In this document: positions 17,370 through 25,418 of the stretch, piece by piece | Numbering within the stretch: the first letter of the stretch is position 1 | How the letters are laid out: the number at the start of each line of letters is the position of its first letter | Source of the DNA: DATAOG01 sp963782885 | GTDB taxonomy: Bacteria; Pseudomonadota; Alphaproteobacteria; Geminicoccales; Geminicoccaceae | Direction: 5' to 3' | Length of the DNA stretch: 64,000 nt | Assembly: GCA_963782885.1 (NCBI GenBank) | Contig: CAWALL010000023.1 | Coordinates: 248,001 to 312,000 of the forward strand | Translations under genes and position numbers: made by a program | The notes under the pieces: model-generated | The model's input: the letters and a program-made list of their open reading frames with translations, nothing else | What the model was told of the DNA's origin: nothing | Databases searched by the model: none

Positions 17370-18743
17370 ATGGCAGCCAAGCCGCCGGACGCGTTTCTCA
17401 GCTACACGCGCTTCGACGACCGGCACGACGGCGGCGCGATCAGCGAGTTCTGCCGCCGGCTCGCGGGCGCGGTGCGGGCGGTCACGGGCGTGCCGTTCGA
17501 GATTTTCCAGGACGTCGAGGGCATCGGCATCGGCGAGCACTGGCCGGGCAAGCTCGACCGGATGCTCGACGAGACGCGGTTCTTCATCCCGATCCTCACC
17601 CCCAGCTACTTCACGAGCAGGCCCTGTCGCGACGAGCTGGAGAGGTTCCTCGGCGTCGAAGCCCAGCGCGGACGCAACGACCTCGTGCTGCCGATCTACT
17701 ACATCGAGTGCGACGTTCTGGAGGATGACGAGCTGCGCGCCGCTAATCCCCTGGCGCGCACGCTGCACGAACGCCAGCGCCAGGACTGGCGCGAGCTGCG
17801 ATTCGAGTCGTTCGATGTCGCGAACGTACGCCGAGCGCTGGAACGCTTGGCACGCGAGATCGCCAGGGCCCGCAGGCGTACGACGCCGACTCTGCCGCAG
17901 CAGCAAGCCGCGGCCGATGCGCGGCGACCGACGACGCAGCCAGCTGCGCCCCCGACCCAAACCTCTTCCAGAGCCATTGCTGCCGCACCGAAACCCGGCA
18001 CCTTGTTCCGCGACATCGACGCGCCCTGGTGCCCAGAGCTGGTGGTCATCCCGCCGGGCGAGTTCCTGATGGGCTCGAATGAGGCCGAGCGCCAATGGGC
18101 TGTGAGCCAGGGCGCGAAGCCGGAATGGTTGGAGCCGGAGCAGCCACAGCATCGGGTGCGGATCGCATATCCTTTGGCCGTTGGCCGGTATCCGATCACG
18201 TTCGAGGAATACGGCCGCTTCTGCGAGCAGACCCGCCGTCAACTGCCCGGTGACGAGGAGTGGGGTCGCGGTCGCCGGCCGGTGATCAACGTGTCCTGGG
18301 ATGACGCCAAGGCCTATGTCGAGTGGCTGGCCGCAGAGACGGGGCAGCCATACCGCTTGCTGACCGAAGCCGAGTGGGAATACGCTTGCCGTGCCGGCAC
18401 CACGACCCGCTACTGGTGGGGCGACGACGTTTCCAAGGACAAGGCGAACTACGAGGGCGGTCGGACCAGCGAGATCGGGAGCTATCCGGCCAGCCCCTTT
18501 GGCCTTTACGACATGCAGGGCAACGTCTGGGAATGGGTCGAGGATCGCTGGCATGGCAACTACGAAGGAGCGCCAGCAGACGGTGCCGCCTGGCTTGAAG
18601 GAAACGATTCCGGCCGGGTCGTGCGCGGCGGCTCCTGGATCGTCGCTCCGTGGAATCTGCGCGCCGCCTACCGTGGCGGGTTCGGCACGGACGTCCGGTA
18701 CCCCTACATCGGCTTTCGGGTTGCCAGGACTTTTTATTCTTGA
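17370..18743 (+). CDS. TIR domain fused to FGE/C-type-lectin-fold domain; probable DGR target protein
   Basis: 457 aa. Residues ~6-165 form a TIR domain: AFLSYTRFDD at the start and SRPCRDELERF with Glu89 at the NADase catalytic Glu position. A Pro/Ala/Thr linker (~170-205) follows. Residues ~212-457 are an FGE-sulfatase domain (VVIPPGEFLMGS, PVINVSWDDAKAYVEWL, RLLTEAEWEYACR, DMQGNVWEWVEDRW, RVVRGGSW, IGFRVAR). The C-terminal 115 residues contain no Cys, so the copper-site cysteines of true FGE are missing: a binding role rather than catalysis. After GGSW, codons 424-426, 434, 436, 438, 439, 442 and 444-446 are all NNC or NNT, as expected if AAY template codons were mutated at A. An Avd gene lies downstream. 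Confidence 0.88.
   Translation: MAAKPPDAFLSYTRFDDRHDGGAISEFCRRLAGAVRAVTGVPFEIFQDVEGIGIGEHWPGKLDRMLDETRFFIPILTPSYFTSRPCRDELERFLGVEAQRGRNDLVLPIYYIECDVLEDDELRAANPLARTLHERQRQDWRELRFESFDVANVRRALERLAREIARARRRTTPTLPQQQAAADARRPTTQPAAPPTQTSSRAIAAAPKPGTLFRDIDAPWCPELVVIPPGEFLMGSNEAERQWAVSQGAKPEWLEPEQPQHRVRIAYPLAVGRYPITFEEYGRFCEQTRRQLPGDEEWGRGRRPVINVSWDDAKAYVEWLAAETGQPYRLLTEAEWEYACRAGTTTRYWWGDDVSKDKANYEGGRTSEIGSYPASPFGLYDMQGNVWEWVEDRWHGNYEGAPADGAAWLEGNDSGRVVRGGSWIVAPWNLRAAYRGGFGTDVRYPYIGFRVARTFYS
18615..18743 (+). other. Putative DGR variable region (VR) at the 3' end of the TIR-FGE gene
   Basis: Codons 416-457 of the TIR-FGE protein occupy the position and motif frame of known DGR variable repeats (R.V.RGGSW...IGFR.AR). 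Candidate diversified codons are ATC, GTC, GCT, TAC, GGC, TTC, GGC, GTC, TAC, CCC and TAC. Each differs from AAC or AAT only at the first two bases. Interspersed codons for P, W, N(AAT), L, R, A, T and D look fixed. The tail encoding IGFRVARTFYS would correspond to the invariant initiation (IMH-like) end. No matching template repeat is visible in the window. Confidence 0.65.
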
Positions 18744-18767
18744 ATCTTTACTACTTTACCCCTTGGG

Positions 18768-18796
18768 GTCTGGGGCGAAGCCCCAGACGATTTTTT
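18768..18796 (+). terminator. Hairpin GTCTGGGGC-GAA-GCCCCAGAC plus T6; terminator and/or DGR cruciform
   Basis: A perfect 9-bp stem with a GAA triloop (18768-18788) starts 25 bases after the TIR-FGE stop and is followed by GATTTTTT. This is a good Rho-independent terminator. DGR targets also carry a GC-rich hairpin or cruciform just after the variable repeat that guides target recognition, and the GCGAAGC core is an unusually stable DNA mini-hairpin. The two roles are not exclusive. Confidence 0.8.
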
Positions 18797-18810
18797 GCTG
18801 ACAGGACGTG

Positions 18811-19245
18811 ATGCCTGGCATGGCGAAAAGCGACTCGGCGCGCCGGACCGGCCCGGCATTGGAAGCCATGTATCGCTTCCTGCTCTGGTTGGTCCCGACC
18901 GTCGAGAAGTTTCCACGTTCGCAAAAGTTCCTGCTCGGCGATCGCATTCAGGTTACGGCGCTCGATGTCCTGGAACGCCTGATCGAGGCGACCTACACCC
19001 GAGCGCGCCAACCGATGCTGGCGGCTGCGAATCTCGGCATCGAGAAGCTGCGCTTCCTGTTCCGGCTCTCCCATGACCTGAAGTTCTTGGATATGCAGCG
19101 TTACGAGTTCGCTGCGAGCAAGCAGCAACGTCAGGCAAGCTCCGGCTGCTTCGCGCCCGGGGCTTTGGCGCCGCGCAGCATGCCCGCGACCGAGAGGTCC
19201 TCGTCGATCTCCGGCCAGTGGACGCCGAACGGCGACAGCTCGTAG
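18811..19245 (+). CDS. avd: Avd-like DGR accessory protein (four-helix bundle), C-terminus lost
   Basis: The ATG at 18811 follows AGGA with four bases between. Residues ~15-105 match the Avd/bAvd four-helix family: ALEAMYRFLLWLVPTVEKFP, RSQKFLLGDRIQ, LLERLIEATY-type helix (here DVLERLIEATY), EKLRFLFRLSHDLKFL and QRYEFAASK. Avd forms a pentamer that binds the DGR reverse transcriptase and template RNA. The usual ending, a last helix with IG..LGGW, is absent. Coding similarity stops near 19130 and the frame runs on, antisense to the DUF2442 gene, to 19245. No template repeat or reverse transcriptase follows. It looks truncated by a recombination junction and is probably inactive or marginal. 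Confidence 0.75.
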   Translation: MPGMAKSDSARRTGPALEAMYRFLLWLVPTVEKFPRSQKFLLGDRIQVTALDVLERLIEATYTRARQPMLAAANLGIEKLRFLFRLSHDLKFLDMQRYEFAASKQQRQASSGCFAPGALAPRSMPATERSSSISGQWTPNGDSS

Positions 19246-19406
19246 TAGGCCCGCTGCTGCGGTGTCGCCTTCAGCAGTCGAGGGTACCACCAGAGCGGCG
19301 TGGTGATCCTGCGCCCGTCCTTCAGCGTGACGGTCAGTTCGGTGTCGGAGCACAGGACCTGCTCTGGCTCCATCGCATCATCGTCATCGACCGCCGAAGT
19401 GCTCAT
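19131..19406 (-). CDS. DUF2442 protein, putative antitoxin-type partner
   Basis: 91 aa from the ATG at 19406. The core reads VTLKDGRRITTPLWWYPRLL, then YELSPFGVHWPEIDEDLSV, the family signature (beta-rich, with GVHWPEIDEDLSV near the C-terminus). DUF2442 proteins are commonly paired with DUF4160 proteins in predicted type II toxin-antitoxin modules. Here the DUF4160 gene lies directly upstream, overlapping by 23 bases. The 3' end overlaps the run-on end of the truncated Avd gene, so this pair may mark the insertion that removed the DGR distal part. Confidence 0.82.
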   Translation of the reverse strand: MSTSAVDDDDAMEPEQVLCSDTELTVTLKDGRRITTPLWWYPRLLKATPQQRAYYELSPFGVHWPEIDEDLSVAGMLRGAKAPGAKQPELA

Positions 19407-19623
19407 GCCATCTCTCCAGGAACCCGTCGCGATGCTGCCGAACCAGCGCTTGCAGGACGCGCAGTTCTCGGCCCGAGACTCGGCGCGTCGCCGCCACGCT
19501 ACCATCGCTGAGCCAGAATTTGGCCTCCTGCCGGCTTTTGCGGACATGCACGTGCGGCGGCTCGTCGCCATCAGCACTGTAGAACAGAAAGATCCAGCCG
19601 CGCCACCGCAGGACCGTGGGCAT
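19384..19623 (-). CDS. DUF4160 protein, putative toxin-type partner
   Basis: 79 aa starting MPTVLRWRGWIFLFYSADGD and continuing with EPPHVHVRKS and AKFWLSDGSV, the DUF4160 fold signature (PPHVHV). The ATG at 19623 follows GGGTGG. It is the first gene of a two-gene unit with DUF2442. Toxicity is inferred only from the typical pairing; no biochemical role is established by the sequence. Confidence 0.8.
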   Translation of the reverse strand: MPTVLRWRGWIFLFYSADGDEPPHVHVRKSRQEAKFWLSDGSVAATRRVSGRELRVLQALVRQHRDGFLERWHEHFGGR

Positions 19624-19810
19624 GGTTCCACCCTTGTTAAGCGTCGCCAGGGATAGCACAAAGCCGCGCCCGACCACCGCTTGCGCGGTGCCATTCCGCC
19701 GCGCGCGGCGCGTGCTTGTCACCCGGGCGTGGTTCTTCTAGGGTCCGCCGCGGCCGCCGGACCGGGATCGGTCGGGGGCGCAGTGCAGGCGGAGAGGGGC
19801 GAGAAAAACG

Positions 19811-21904
19811 ATGTCGGGTGTCGATTGGGTTCTCTATCTCTTGATCCTGGCCTGCGGCGGGGTCGGGCTCGCGTATGGCGTGACCACCCGCCGGCTGGTC
19901 CTGGCCGAGCCGACCGGCAGCGCGCGTATGCGCGAGATCGCGGCCGCGATCCAGGAAGGCGCGATGGCCTACCTGAACCGGCAGTACATGACGATCGCCG
20001 CGGTCGGCGCGGTGATCTTCCTCCTGCTCTGGATCTTCCTCGGCTTCCACGTCAGCTTCGGCTACCTGATCGGCGCGGCGCTCTCGGGCTCGACCGGCTA
20101 CATCGGCATGAACGTCTCGGTCCAGGCCAACGTGCGCACCGCCGAGGCGGCCAAGCGCGGCCTCGCCCGCGGCCTCGACGTCGCGTTCCGCGCCGGCGCG
20201 ATCACCGGTATGCTGGTGGTCGCGCTCGGCCTGCTCGGGGTCTCCGGCTACTACGGCATCCTGCTGCTGTTCGGGCTCGACACCCGCTCGGTGCTGGAAG
20301 CGCTGGTCGGCCTCAGCTTCGGCGCGTCCCTGATCTCGATCTTCGCACGGCTCGGCGGCGGCATCTTCACCAAGGGCGCCGACGTCGGCGCCGACCTGGT
20401 GGGCAAGATCGAGGCCGGCATCCCCGAGGACGATCCGCGCAACCCGGCGGTGATCGCGGACAATGTCGGCGACAACGTCGGCGACTGCGCCGGCATGGCC
20501 GCCGACCTGTTCGAGACCTACGCCGTGACCGTGGTCGCGACCATGCTGCTGGGCGCGATCTTCTTCCCCGGCCCGGCCCAGGCGTCGCTGATGCTCTACC
20601 CGCTGCTGGTCGGCGCCGTCTGCCTCCTGGGCTCGGTCGCCGGCACCTTCCTGGTCAGGCTCGGGCCCTCGCGCAACATCATGGCCGCGCTCTACAAGGG
20701 CTTTCTCGGGGCGGCGATCCTGTCGGCGATCGTGCTGCTGCCGGTGGCACTCCTGTTCCTCGGCGGCAACACGCTCTACGAGGGCGGCGGCGCGGCTTTC
20801 ACCGGCTGGGGCGTCTACGGCTGCAACCTGGTCGGCCTGCTGGTGACCGGCTGCCTGATGTGGATCACCGACTACTACACCGGCACCAACCACCGGCCGG
20901 TGCAGAAGATCGCGCTCGCCTCGACCACCGGCCACGGCACCAACGTCATCCAGGGCCTTGCGGTCTCGATGGAGGCGACCGCACTCCCGGCGCTGGTGAT
21001 CTGCGCCGGCATCCTGCTCGCCTATCTGTCGGCCGGCCTGTACGGGATCGCGGTCGCGGCGACCACGATGCTGGCGCTGACCGGCCTCGTGGTCTCGCTC
21101 GACGCCTACGGGCCGGTCACCGACAACGCCGGCGGCATCGCCGAGATGGCCGATCTGCCGCCCGAGGTCCGCCGGACCACCGACGCGCTGGATGCGGTCG
21201 GCAACACCACCAAGGCCGTGACCAAGGGCTACGCGATCGGCTCGGCGGCGCTCGCGGCGCTGGTCCTGTTCGCGGCCTATACCGAGGATCTCCACTACTA
21301 CTTCCCGGACCTCCAGGTGCACTTCGTGCTGTCGGACCCGTTCGTCGTGATCGGCCTGTTCATCGGCGGCCTGCTGCCGTACCTGTTCGGCTCGCTTGCG
21401 ATGCAGGCGGTCGGCCGCTCGGCGTCGGCGATCGTGATCGAGGTCCGGCGCCAGTTCCGCGAGATCCCGGGCATCATGGAGGGCACCGCCAAGCCCGACT
21501 ACTCGACCGCGGTCGACCTTCTGACCAAGGCCGCGATCAAGGAGATGATCATCCCGTCGCTCCTGCCGGTGCTGGCGCCGATCGTGGTCTACGCGGTGAT
21601 CAGCGCGATCGCGGGCCAGGCCGCGGGCTTCGCGGCGCTCGGCGCGATGCTGCTCGGCACGATCGTGACCGGGCTGTTCGTCGCGATCTCGATGACCTCG
21701 GGCGGCGGCGCCTGGGACAACGGCAAGAAGTACATCGAGGACGGGCACCATGGCGGCAAGGGCTCGGAGGCGCACAAGGCCGCGATCACCGGCGACACGG
21801 TGGGCGACCCCTACAAGGACACCGCCGGCCCGGCGATCAACCCGATGATCAAGATCATCAACATCGTCGCCCTGTTGATCCTGGCCGCCCTCGGCCACGG
21901 CTAG
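19811..21904 (+). CDS. hppA: K+-insensitive proton-translocating membrane pyrophosphatase
   Basis: Integral membrane pump that couples pyrophosphate hydrolysis to proton export. 697 aa with about 16 hydrophobic helices. Catalytic motifs: DVGADLVGKIEAGIPEDDP, ADNVGDNVGDCAGMAADLFE, DNAGGIAEMA, and the C-terminal GDTVGDPYKDTAGPAINPMI. The Lys in GNTTKAVTKGYAIGSA (second K position where K+-dependent enzymes have Ala) marks the K+-independent H+-pumping class. The gene starts a return to core sequence after the accessory region. SD AGAGGGGCGAG lies a little far from the ATG. Confidence 0.96.
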   Translation: MSGVDWVLYLLILACGGVGLAYGVTTRRLVLAEPTGSARMREIAAAIQEGAMAYLNRQYMTIAAVGAVIFLLLWIFLGFHVSFGYLIGAALSGSTGYIGMNVSVQANVRTAEAAKRGLARGLDVAFRAGAITGMLVVALGLLGVSGYYGILLLFGLDTRSVLEALVGLSFGASLISIFARLGGGIFTKGADVGADLVGKIEAGIPEDDPRNPAVIADNVGDNVGDCAGMAADLFETYAVTVVATMLLGAIFFPGPAQASLMLYPLLVGAVCLLGSVAGTFLVRLGPSRNIMAALYKGFLGAAILSAIVLLPVALLFLGGNTLYEGGGAAFTGWGVYGCNLVGLLVTGCLMWITDYYTGTNHRPVQKIALASTTGHGTNVIQGLAVSMEATALPALVICAGILLAYLSAGLYGIAVAATTMLALTGLVVSLDAYGPVTDNAGGIAEMADLPPEVRRTTDALDAVGNTTKAVTKGYAIGSAALAALVLFAAYTEDLHYYFPDLQVHFVLSDPFVVIGLFIGGLLPYLFGSLAMQAVGRSASAIVIEVRRQFREIPGIMEGTAKPDYSTAVDLLTKAAIKEMIIPSLLPVLAPIVVYAVISAIAGQAAGFAALGAMLLGTIVTGLFVAISMTSGGGAWDNGKKYIEDGHHGGKGSEAHKAAITGDTVGDPYKDTAGPAINPMIKIINIVALLILAALGHG

Positions 21905-22266
21905 GCAGGCGGCGGCTGCAGGCGCAACTTCAAAGCGCGAAAGGCGGCACGGCCGCGGTCGCCTCTCGCACTCCAGCCCCGCTGCCGGAAGCCGGTCATG
22001 CGCTCCGATCTGACCGCCGCGAACCCCTGAACCCTTGATGCCGTGGGTCTCTCGGGTTCGTTTCGTTGCACCGGCGTCAGAGGCTCTGCGTCCGTGCCGG
22101 CGCCATTGAAACCATCGGGCAGCAGGTACGCATCCGGCTGCCCCTCCGATAGTCTTGGGTATATTATCCTAGAAACTGCGCTGATCATCAATGGCCATGT
22201 GCCATCCCTCCTCTCGCGTCAGATCGCGACCCGGTCAGAAGTCGGTGCGACGGGCGGCGGCCGCGC

Positions 22267-22728
22267 TCACTGCTGGCTGTTCTGGTCGGCCGCCTGGGGG
22301 TTGAACCGGCCGATGTTGCCGATGAACTGCTGGAGCAGGCTGAGCTCGTTGCCCGAGGTCGGGGTCTCGCGGTCGACCAGCGCGACGTCGCGGGCGTCGG
22401 CGAGATTGCGCTTCTCGACGCTCTGGAGCACGCCTTTGTCGTCGAAGGCGATCTCGACCACCTTCTGCTCGACCACCTGGTCCTGATAGAACGACTTATG
22501 CTCGGTCCGCTGGGTGATGTAGTACCAGACCCGCTTGTCGAAGGTCGCGACCGAGGACGGCGAGCCGAGCAGCCGGGTGACGCCGTCCTCGGTCGTGCGG
22601 CCCGGCTCGAGCTGGGCGAGCGTCGCCTCGTCGAAGCGGTAGCCGTGAGTCGTGATCTCGGGCGCGCAGCCGGCCAGGGTCAACAGGGTGAGGGCGGCGA
22701 GCGCCGCCGTGCAGCCGGTTCGTGCCAT
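22267..22728 (-). CDS. bamE: Outer-membrane assembly lipoprotein BamE (SmpA/OmlA)
   Basis: Lipoprotein part of the BAM complex for outer-membrane beta-barrel insertion. 153 aa from the ATG at 22728: signal peptide with lipobox LAGC (Cys21), then the SmpA/OmlA fold with LAQLEPGRTTEDGVTRLLGSP, VWYYITQRTE and VVEIAFDDKGVL. The C-terminal FIGNIGRFN tail is typical of alphaproteobacteria. It is divergently arranged with the cytochrome chaperone gene, 41 bases apart. Confidence 0.93.
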   Translation of the reverse strand: MARTGCTAALAALTLLTLAGCAPEITTHGYRFDEATLAQLEPGRTTEDGVTRLLGSPSSVATFDKRVWYYITQRTEHKSFYQDQVVEQKVVEIAFDDKGVLQSVEKRNLADARDVALVDRETPTSGNELSLLQQFIGNIGRFNPQAADQNSQQ

Positions 22729-22756
22729 GGTCTTGATCCTCAAACGCGCGGCTGAC

Positions 22757-22784
22757 AGTTTAGCAGGCCATGAGCCGAGCACAA
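22757..22784 (-). promoter_or_regulatory. Probable sigma-70-type promoter of bamE
   Basis: On the minus strand TTGTGC (22784-22779) and TAAACT (22762-22757) are separated by 16 bases, with the -10 box 28 bases before the bamE ATG. The -35 side overlaps the first codons of the divergent chaperone gene. Confidence 0.45.
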
Positions 22785-23438
22785 TCATCGCACCCGGGCG
22801 CCGTCGCTCTCCCGGCCCGCCGTTTCCGGCTGCAAGACCTCCTGGCATGGCGGGAGCAGGTGAGGGCATGGCGGGAGCAGCTGCGGGCGCGGCGGGCGGC
22901 ACGCGACGCGCAGCAGGCGGCCGCCCACCGGCTCTATCGCGATCTGGTCGCCGCGGCGCGGGCGCCCGGCTTCTTCGGCGCGCTCGGCGTGCCCGACACG
23001 CCCGAGGGCCGCTTCGAGATGATCGGCCTGCACGCCGCCCTGGTCCTGCTGCGCCTGAAGCGCGAGGGCGCCGCCGGCCAGGCGCTGGGCCAGGCGCTGT
23101 TCGACCTGATGATGGCCGACATGGATCAGAATCTGCGCGAGCTCGGGGTCGGCGATCTCGGGGTCGGCAAGCAGGTCAAGCGGCTGGCCGGCCAGTTCTA
23201 TGCCCGCCTGCACGCCCTCGACGCGGTTTTCGGCAGCGGCGCGGCGGGCGGCGGCGACGGTGCGGAGCGCCTCGGGCCGATCCTGCGGGCCAACGTCTGG
23301 CGGGGCGGGCCCGAGCCCGGCGCCGGCCAAGTGGCGGCCCTCGCCGGTTATCTGACCCGCTCCGGCCGGCAGCTCGACGCCCAGAGCGCCGGCGCGCTGC
23401 TCCGCGGCGAGGCAGCGTTCGCCAGGCTGGAGGACTGA
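22770..23438 (+). CDS. Ubiquinol-cytochrome c chaperone family protein (Cbp3/UQCC1-like)
   Basis: 222 aa. A basic, helical N-terminus leads into the family core: AHRLYRDLVAAARAPGFFGA, LGVPDTPEGRFEMIGLHAAL, FDLMMADMDQNLRELGVGDLG and KQVKRLAGQFYARL. Cbp3-type proteins help assemble the cytochrome bc1 complex. The place beside bamE and before yceD-rpmF-plsX is usual in alphaproteobacteria. Confidence 0.9.
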   Translation: MSRAQSSHPGAVALPARRFRLQDLLAWREQVRAWREQLRARRAARDAQQAAAHRLYRDLVAAARAPGFFGALGVPDTPEGRFEMIGLHAALVLLRLKREGAAGQALGQALFDLMMADMDQNLRELGVGDLGVGKQVKRLAGQFYARLHALDAVFGSGAAGGGDGAERLGPILRANVWRGGPEPGAGQVAALAGYLTRSGRQLDAQSAGALLRGEAAFARLED

Positions 23439-23551
23439 GCCCGCCGCGCTCGCGGACCGGCAAGGCCATTGACCCTGGCCTTGGCTTGGCCCTAAGCTGA
23501 CGCCCGTTCTGTGCCCGCGAGGCTGGCATCGCCTCGGAGCGGAGTTGCTGC

Positions 23552-24118
23552 GTGCCGCCGAGGAATGAGTTCGCTCGTCCGGTCGTCATCGAGCCCTGGC
23601 CGGAAGGCGGGATCGCCGTGGAGCTGTCGGCCGACCCGGCCGAGCTCGGTGCGCTGGCGCGCCGCTTCGACCTGCTCGAGCTCACTTCGCTGCGCGCCAC
23701 CGGCCGCCTCGAGCGGCGCGCGCCCGGCAACGAGATCTGGTTGACAGGCCGCTTCGAGGCCGAGGTGGTCCAGGCCTGCGTGGTCAGCCTCGAGCCCGTC
23801 CTGGCGCGCATCCGGCAGCCGATCGAGCGCGGCTGGCGCCGGATCGCGGGCCCGCTCGAGCCCGGCGCGGCCGCGGCGACGCCTACGCTCTGGCTGGTCG
23901 ACGAGGACGAGGTCGAGCCGCTGACCGGCCGGACCCTCGATCTCGGCGAGGTGGTCGCGGAAGAGTTGGCTCTCGCGCTCGATCCCTACCCGCGCCGGGC
24001 CGATGCCGAGGCCCTGGTATCGGAGCGTCTGGGCCCCAATATCAGCTTTGGCGCGGCCGAGCCGCCCGAGCCTCCGTTGGCTGCCCTGGCGCAGCTCAAG
24101 GATAGGCGCGCACGGTGA
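23552..24118 (+). CDS. yceD: YceD family (DUF177) protein
   Basis: 188 aa from a GTG at 23552. The sequence contains ELSADPAELGALARRFDL and a central QACVVSLEPV, then LVDEDEVEPL, LDLGEVVAEELALALDPYPR, the hallmark acidic segment of DUF177. It sits directly upstream of rpmF, its nearly universal neighbour, and is thought to act in 23S rRNA or ribosome maturation. In most homologues the first Cys is followed by CxR..; here only one Cys is present. Confidence 0.9.
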   Translation: MPPRNEFARPVVIEPWPEGGIAVELSADPAELGALARRFDLLELTSLRATGRLERRAPGNEIWLTGRFEAEVVQACVVSLEPVLARIRQPIERGWRRIAGPLEPGAAAATPTLWLVDEDEVEPLTGRTLDLGEVVAEELALALDPYPRRADAEALVSERLGPNISFGAAEPPEPPLAALAQLKDRRAR

Positions 24119-24148
24119 TCGCCGGCGCGCGAGCCGAGGTCGAGACCC

Positions 24149-24343
24149 ATGGCAGTACCCAAAGCGAAAGTATCGAAATCGAAGCGCAACATGCGTCGCT
24201 CCCACGACCGGTTGCAGCGCGTGAACTTGGCCGAATGCAGCAATTGCGGCGAGTTCAAGCGGCCGCATCACATCTGCCAGGCCTGCGGTCATTACAACGG
24301 ACGGGAGGTGATGGCATCGGTCGCGGACAGCACCGCCGCCTGA
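24149..24343 (+). CDS. rpmF: 50S ribosomal protein L32
   Basis: 64 aa. The N-terminus MAVPKAKVSKSKRNMRRSHD is diagnostic. A zinc-ribbon follows with Cys30, Cys33, Cys43 and Cys46 (ECSNCG and ICQACGHYNGREV). It lies between yceD and plsX, as in most proteobacteria, and plsX starts 14 bases after its stop. Confidence 0.98.
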   Translation: MAVPKAKVSKSKRNMRRSHDRLQRVNLAECSNCGEFKRPHHICQACGHYNGREVMASVADSTAA

Positions 24344-24357
24344 GCGGTTCCGCAACC

Positions 24358-25401
24358 GTGTCGCTGACCATCGCCCTCGACGCCATGGGCGGCGATCACG
24401 CGCCGCAGATCGTGATCGCGGGGGCGGACATGGCGCGGGAACGCTTTCCCGGCCTGCGCTTCCTGCTCTATGGCGATCAGCAGCAGCTCAAGCGCTGCCT
24501 GGACGGCCGCGCGGCCTTGACCGCCCGGGCCAGCGTCCATCATACCCCGGACCAGGTCGGCGCCGACGCCAAACCCTCGCAGGTCCTCCGGCAGGGTCGC
24601 AACACCAGCATGCGCCTGGCGATCGACGCGGTCCGGGACGGCCACGCCAGCGCCGCGGTCTCGGCCGGCAACACCGGCGCCCTGATGGCGCTCGCGAAGT
24701 TCGCGCTCAAGACCCTGCCGGGGATCGAGCGGCCGGCGATCGCGAGCCTGATGCCGACCCGGCGCAGCGAGGCGGTGGTCCTCGACCTCGGCGCCAACGC
24801 CGAGTGCGATGCCGCCAACCTGGTCCAGTTTGCGGTCATGGGCGAGGTGTTCGCGCGCGCCGTGCTCGGCTTCGCCAAGCCGACCGTGGGCCTGCTCAAC
24901 ATCGGCACCGAGGAGGTCAAGGGTCACGACAAGATCCGCGAGGCGGCGGCGGCGTTGCGCGCGAGCGACCTGCCGATCGAGTTCCGGGGCTTCGTCGAGG
25001 GCACCGACCTCACCAGCGGCAAGGTCGACGTCGTGGTCACCGACGGCTTCACCGGCAACGTCGCACTCAAGGTCGCCGAGGGCACCGTGGCCCTCTACAG
25101 CCAGTTCCTGCGCGAGGGGTTCCGGAGCTCGCCGCTCGCCAAGCTCGGGTACCTTTTGGCGCGGCCGGCCCTGCAGCTGGTCCGCCAGCGGCTCGACCCG
25201 CGGCGCTACAACGGCGCCATGTTCCTCGGCCTCAACGGGATCGTCGTGAAGAGCCACGGCGGCACCGACGCGCTCGGCTTCGCCAACGCGATCGGGGTCG
25301 CGGTCGATCTGGTGCAGCAGGGTACCAACGAGCGCATCACCGCCGAGCTCCGCCAGCTCGAGCAAGAGGCGCTGCGCGCCCGGCCCGCGCGGGCCTCCTG
25401 A
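24358..25401 (+). CDS. plsX: Phosphate acyltransferase PlsX
   Basis: Makes acyl-phosphate from acyl-ACP for phospholipid synthesis. 347 aa from a GTG at 24358 giving LTIALDAMGGDHAP, the expected N-terminus; longer in-frame starts overlap rpmF. Other motifs: SAGNTGALMALAKF, IASLMPT, LDLGANAEC, LNIGTEEVKGHD, FVEGTDL and DGFTGNVALK. fabH follows after 17 bases, giving a lipid operon. Confidence 0.96.
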   Translation: MSLTIALDAMGGDHAPQIVIAGADMARERFPGLRFLLYGDQQQLKRCLDGRAALTARASVHHTPDQVGADAKPSQVLRQGRNTSMRLAIDAVRDGHASAAVSAGNTGALMALAKFALKTLPGIERPAIASLMPTRRSEAVVLDLGANAECDAANLVQFAVMGEVFARAVLGFAKPTVGLLNIGTEEVKGHDKIREAAAALRASDLPIEFRGFVEGTDLTSGKVDVVVTDGFTGNVALKVAEGTVALYSQFLREGFRSSPLAKLGYLLARPALQLVRQRLDPRRYNGAMFLGLNGIVVKSHGGTDALGFANAIGVAVDLVQQGTNERITAELRQLEQEALRARPARAS

Positions 25402-25418
25402 CGCGCGAGCCCCAGGGC

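Noticed and set aside
17370..18743. Active formylglycine-generating enzyme
   Set aside because: The C-terminal catalytic Cys residues are absent and no sulfatase is nearby. The fold is better read as a binding scaffold.
19637..21898. A 753-codon frame antisense to hppA
   Set aside because: Low-complexity Asp/His/Gln/Arg translation without domains. hppA on the plus strand explains the DNA.
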